Shown here in pieces: positions 60,744 through 64,000 of a stretch of 64,000 nt of DNA. Position 1 is the stretch's first letter. Each line of letters begins with the position of its first letter. The stretch covers positions 1 through 64,000 of the forward strand of contig NZ_QSQT01000013.1 in NCBI RefSeq assembly GCF_003437535.1, given 5' to 3'. A program made the translations under genes and the position numbers. The DNA comes from Phocaeicola plebeius. Lineage in GTDB: Bacteria; Bacteroidota; Bacteroidia; Bacteroidales; Bacteroidaceae. Under the pieces are notes generated by a model. That model ran no database searches and was not told where the DNA came from. It saw nothing but the letters and a program-made list of their open reading frames with translations.

Positions 60744-61988
60744 TTATTCGTCGCGTATGGCCTCAATGGGTTTGATGCTCATGGCCCGGTAGGCAGGAGC
60801 CAGTCCGGCTAACAGTCCTAAAATCAGGAGGAGAGCACAAGCACCGATTGCCTGCCAGAAACTGATTTGAAATTCGGTGGGAGAGGTCGGGGTGGAGGTC
60901 CCCATTTCTGTCAGGTTCAACAGGAAGACGGCAAAGGAAATGCCGGCCATACCTGCCAGGATGGTCAGTACCATACTCTCGGAAAGAATCTGCGACAGAA
61001 TGTCGTTCGGGCGTGCCCCGATGGCACGACGTATACCGATTTCGGTGGTTCGTTCCTTAACCGTAACCATCATGATGTTGCTTACACCGATGGCTCCTGC
61101 CAGCAGGGTGCCGAGACCGACCATCCATCCCAAAATCCGGATGCCGGAAAACAGGTTGTCTACCATGCTGAACATGGCTTCAGCGTTGACTAAAATAACG
61201 GCCTGCCCGTCGTCCGGATGAATCAGGTGTGCTTTTTTGACCACTTGCTCTACCTTTTTCTCTACTTCACCGATGGAGTATCCTTTGCGGGCCGTATAGC
61301 AGAGCAGCTGCACGTTCTGTCCGAAGTTGTAGTTCTGCTGCATGGTGGAAAACGGGATGATGACCGACGTTTCGGACTGTCCTTGTATGGAAATGTTTCC
61401 TACCGCCATGCTTACTCCGATTACCCGGTAATAGATGCCATTGACTTCAATGAACTTTCCGCAAGGGTCTTCCCCTCCCGGAAACAAGGTCTCGTAAATA
61501 CGCTTTCCAATCACACAGACTTTCCGCTGGTCGCGTATGTCAATGTCATTGATGAACCGTCCGAACACGATATTCGGTTCTTCTATTTTCTGGTATTCCG
61601 GATAAAGTCCTTTCAGCGTACCTGAGATTTTATTTTCATTATAAATGGCATTGATGCCCCATTTGGCCAGTGTGGCAGTCACGGTTTCCAGTTCGCTGAC
61701 CTGTTTTCTCACACGTTCCACATCCTTGTTTTCCAAGTCCCAGTATCTGCCTTGCTGAAAACCTTTGTAGGCCTTGCTCGTCTTGTTTGTGCCTAAAAAG
61801 CCGGAATTGGTGGCAAAGCCTTCAAACTGGCGCGAAAGCATTTGTTGTAGCCCTTTGGCACCTTCCATCAGGGAAATCAGCATGAATATTCCCCAGAAAA
61901 TACCGAAGGCAGTCAGGAAGCTTCTGGTTTTGTTGCGGGTGATAGTGAGAAGAATCTCTTCCCATGTATCTAAATCAAATCGTCTCAT
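60744..61988 (-). CDS. MacB-like ABC transporter permease
   Basis: A 414-residue FtsX/MacB-type permease. One N-terminal helix (about 20-42, preceded by TWEEILLTITRNKTRSFLTA), a periplasmic MacB_PCD core domain (about 43-260), then three C-terminal helices (about 282-410). VSNIMMVTVKERTTEIGIRR is the cytoplasmic coupling motif between them. It has no fused ATPase, unlike E. coli MacB. It starts 2 nt after the sister permease stop, so the two permeases probably form a heterodimer using the shared ATPase. Confidence 0.92.
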   Translation of the reverse strand: MRRFDLDTWEEILLTITRNKTRSFLTAFGIFWGIFMLISLMEGAKGLQQMLSRQFEGFATNSGFLGTNKTSKAYKGFQQGRYWDLENKDVERVRKQVSELETVTATLAKWGINAIYNENKISGTLKGLYPEYQKIEEPNIVFGRFINDIDIRDQRKVCVIGKRIYETLFPGGEDPCGKFIEVNGIYYRVIGVSMAVGNISIQGQSETSVIIPFSTMQQNYNFGQNVQLLCYTARKGYSIGEVEKKVEQVVKKAHLIHPDDGQAVILVNAEAMFSMVDNLFSGIRILGWMVGLGTLLAGAIGVSNIMMVTVKERTTEIGIRRAIGARPNDILSQILSESMVLTILAGMAGISFAVFLLNLTEMGTSTPTSPTEFQISFWQAIGACALLLILGLLAGLAPAYRAMSIKPIEAIRDE

Positions 61989-61990
61989 GG

Positions 61991-63241
61991 TCAGTCTGCT
62001 CTAAGTGCTTCAATGGGTCGGATTCTGGCCGCTTTTCTTGCAGGGAAAAGTCCTGCCAGCGTACCGGCGATAACTAATGTCAAAGTAGCTTCTATGGCAA
62101 TGGACAAGTCTACTGTCGGGTTTTCGAAAAAGGTCATCGAAAAGACACCCATGTCCATGGTCTGTTTGCCTGCTACCTGATTCATGTATTCCGTCACGGC
62201 AATGCCTGCCACCATGCCGATGTAGCCGAAGAAAGTCGTGATAGTCACACTTTCAGAGATAATCAGCCAGAGGATGGAAGCGGGTTTAGCTCCCAGGGCT
62301 TTTCGGATGCCGAATTCGTGCGTGCGTTCGCGGACGGTAATCAGCATGATGTTGCTCACTCCTACGATGCCGCTGAGCAGGGTAAAGATTCCGATTACCC
62401 AGATGGCAGTATGCAGGATTTGGGTGGCCGTCTGCTGTTGCAGGTATTGTGTAAAGCGGTTCCATATCCAGATGGCTCCTTCGTCGGTAGGCGAGAATTG
62501 TTTCTTCAACCCTAAAGCCTGCCGGTATTCCGCCTCAAATTGTTCGTTGGTAGCTTCATCGGCCAGTCCTTTGGTTGTAAATGTGATGTTGTCTATGCTG
62601 TCACCCTTCTGATAGATGGTTTGCAGGGTAGTGAATGGCACGAGAGCAGAAGGCGAAAAACTGTTCTGGTCGGTATAGATACCTACCACCTGATAGGGTA
62701 CACCTTGTGCGTTCAGGTATTTCCCGATGGGAGAAGTGTGAGGAAAGAGGTTCTTTACCGTTTTTTCATGCAGTACGATAATTTTTCGCCGCTCCTCCAT
62801 GTCGCGTGCGTTGACGAAGCGTCCCTCTTTAATCTTGATGGCTTCAAGTGAAGGATAATTGGGAAAAACTCCGTTGATTCCGATACTGAGGGCTTCTTTT
62901 CCGTAAGTAAGAATGACATCACTTTTGCTGACGGTGGCACCGGTTTGGATGATGTGGTCAGGAAATGAAGTGGCGGTGAGTTCGCGGTCACTCTCTTTCA
63001 GGTAAATGCTACGGCCCTCTTTCATTCCTTTGTAAGGTTGTGAGGTCATGCCCGGGTAGATTTTCATGGAGTTCATAATCATGCCTTTCGACTGGTTCTC
63101 AAAGGCATGGATGAGACCGTTTCCGGCTCCCAGTAATACAATCAGCATGAAGATGCCCCATGCTACGGAAAAGCCGGTCAGCAGGGTGCGCAACTTATTG
63201 CGCATGATGGTTCCGTAGATTTCTTGTATTAATTCTGTCAT
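61991..63241 (-). CDS. MacB-like ABC transporter permease
   Basis: A 416-residue paralogue of the 60744-61988 permease with the same layout: N-terminal helix (about 17-39), periplasmic core domain (about 40-265), three C-terminal helices. VSNIMLITVRERTHEFGIRK is the coupling motif. It differs strongly in the periplasmic core, so the pair is an old duplication. It starts 10 nt after the ATPase gene stop and is translated from the same mRNA. Confidence 0.92.
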   Translation of the reverse strand: MTELIQEIYGTIMRNKLRTLLTGFSVAWGIFMLIVLLGAGNGLIHAFENQSKGMIMNSMKIYPGMTSQPYKGMKEGRSIYLKESDRELTATSFPDHIIQTGATVSKSDVILTYGKEALSIGINGVFPNYPSLEAIKIKEGRFVNARDMEERRKIIVLHEKTVKNLFPHTSPIGKYLNAQGVPYQVVGIYTDQNSFSPSALVPFTTLQTIYQKGDSIDNITFTTKGLADEATNEQFEAEYRQALGLKKQFSPTDEGAIWIWNRFTQYLQQQTATQILHTAIWVIGIFTLLSGIVGVSNIMLITVRERTHEFGIRKALGAKPASILWLIISESVTITTFFGYIGMVAGIAVTEYMNQVAGKQTMDMGVFSMTFFENPTVDLSIAIEATLTLVIAGTLAGLFPARKAARIRPIEALRAD

Positions 63242-63251
63242 GGCTGGTGTT

Positions 63252-63971
63252 TTATTTCATGAATCCGTTTTTGCCAAATGGAGATGCATTGTGGTCAATG
63301 TTGTCTTCTATGCGCTCTATCAGTCCGTCCTTGATATGGATAATCTTATCGGTCTGGTTGGCGACTCCGCTTTCGTGGGTGACCACTACGATGGTCAGTC
63401 CTTCTTTCTCGTGCAGTTCCTTTAGAATCTGCATGACTTCCACCGATGTCTTACTGTCCAATGCTCCGGTCGGTTCGTCTGCTAAAATGATTTCAGGCTT
63501 TGAAATTAATGCGCGTGCAATGGCTACACGTTGTTTTTGTCCGCCCGACATTTCATTCGGGAGGTGGTGTGCCCATTCTTTTAATCCTAATTTATCCAGG
63601 TATTCCATGGCTAACAGGTTGCGCTTTTTCCGGCTTACACCTTGATAAAATAAGGGAAGGGCTACATTCTCCATGGCGTTCTTGAAAGAAATAAGGTTGA
63701 ACGACTGGAAGATGAAGCCGATCATACGGTTGCGGTACTCGGCGGCCTTGCTTTCGCTCAGGTCACGAATCAGTACATCGTTCAGGTAATATTCTCCTGA
63801 ATCATAGTTGTCTAATATGCCCAAGATGTTCAGAAGGGTAGATTTTCCGGAACCGGAAGAACCCATGATGGAAACGAATTCTCCTTTATTAATATGGAGG
63901 TTGATACCTTTAAGTACATGAAGGGGAGTACCATTGTAATAGGTTTTGTGAACGTTTTCTAAGTGTATCAT
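63252..63971 (-). CDS. ABC transporter ATP-binding protein (LolD/MacB type)
   Basis: A 239-residue ATPase. Walker A is GSSGSGKSTLL (about 37-47), the Q-loop is in FIFQSFNLI, the signature is MSGGQKQRVAIARAL (about 140-154), Walker B is IILADEPTGALD (about 160-171) and the H-loop is VVVTHES. It is in the MacB/LolD/FtsE subfamily. It is the first visible gene of the operon with two permeases, adaptor and TolC, together a tripartite exporter for drugs, peptides or lipoproteins. Its promoter would lie within or beyond the last 29 bases of the window and was not seen. Confidence 0.94.
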   Translation of the reverse strand: MIHLENVHKTYYNGTPLHVLKGINLHINKGEFVSIMGSSGSGKSTLLNILGILDNYDSGEYYLNDVLIRDLSESKAAEYRNRMIGFIFQSFNLISFKNAMENVALPLFYQGVSRKKRNLLAMEYLDKLGLKEWAHHLPNEMSGGQKQRVAIARALISKPEIILADEPTGALDSKTSVEVMQILKELHEKEGLTIVVVTHESGVANQTDKIIHIKDGLIERIEDNIDHNASPFGKNGFMK

Positions 63972-64000
63972 TTGGTTTGTGTGAATTTATTGATTTATCA

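Overview
The window looks like chromosomal DNA of a gut Bacteroides/Phocaeicola-type bacterium (Bacteroidales). The grounds are Bacteroidetes-style promoters (TTTG-N19-21-TAnnTTTG) in front of many genes, a fused LpxC-FabZ, a one-polypeptide hybrid two-component system (HTCS), many lipoprotein and secretion signals, and moderate GC with AT-rich accessory patches. I cannot name the species from sequence alone. I see no rRNA, CRISPR, prophage or complete insertion sequence.

Layout. 0-7.4 kb: MATE exporter, an AT-rich Mrr-type restriction endonuclease, tRNA-Leu(UAG) with its own promoter and terminator, S41 protease lipoprotein, DUF3316-like secreted protein and the topoisomerase IV A subunit. 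7.4-14.5 kb: a 22-bp-period repeat array, then a five-gene efflux operon (TolC, HlyD adaptor, tandem ABC ATPase, two ABC-2 permeases) divergent from an AraC regulator. 14.5-25.6 kb: second MATE, alaS, M23 peptidase plus MerR-like regulator, a 185-bp MITE-like element, nth, corA, a ferredoxin-nitroreductase, and an AT-rich stretch with two secreted proteins (one with three TonB-C-like modules) and a second repeat array. 25.6-27.6 kb: preQ1-I-like riboswitch and the queuosine operon (transporter, queC, queF). 27.6-32.3 kb: dnaX, FtsB/DivIC-like gene, small membrane protein, AI-2E-type transporter, miaA. 32.3-36.1 kb: lipid A genes lpxD, lpxC-fabZ, lpxA and a pRiA4b-like ORF. 36.4-40.4 kb: pyrF, prfA, an AT-rich orphan and purM. 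40.5-45.1 kb: GHL10-type hydrolase, cstA and a beta-barrel porin candidate.

45.1-54.6 kb is a small pectin/rhamnogalacturonan locus: GH28, two CE12-like SGNH esterases (one with two catalytic domains), L-rhamnose mutarotase and an HTCS. Both esterase promoters carry a matching 20-bp-spaced direct repeat at the same distance from the -7 box, a good candidate HTCS operator. No SusC/SusD pair lies beside it.

54.8-58.1 kb: Lrp/AsnC regulator, folA, thyA and an RsmF-like rRNA methyltransferase, followed by the third and most regular 22-bp array. 58.3-64 kb: a MacAB-TolC-like operon (ATPase, two permeases, adaptor, TolC).

The least explained signal is the set of three intergenic arrays at 7.4, 24.0 and 58.1 kb. 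They differ in sequence but share an exact 22-bp period and ACGT-containing palindrome-like cores.
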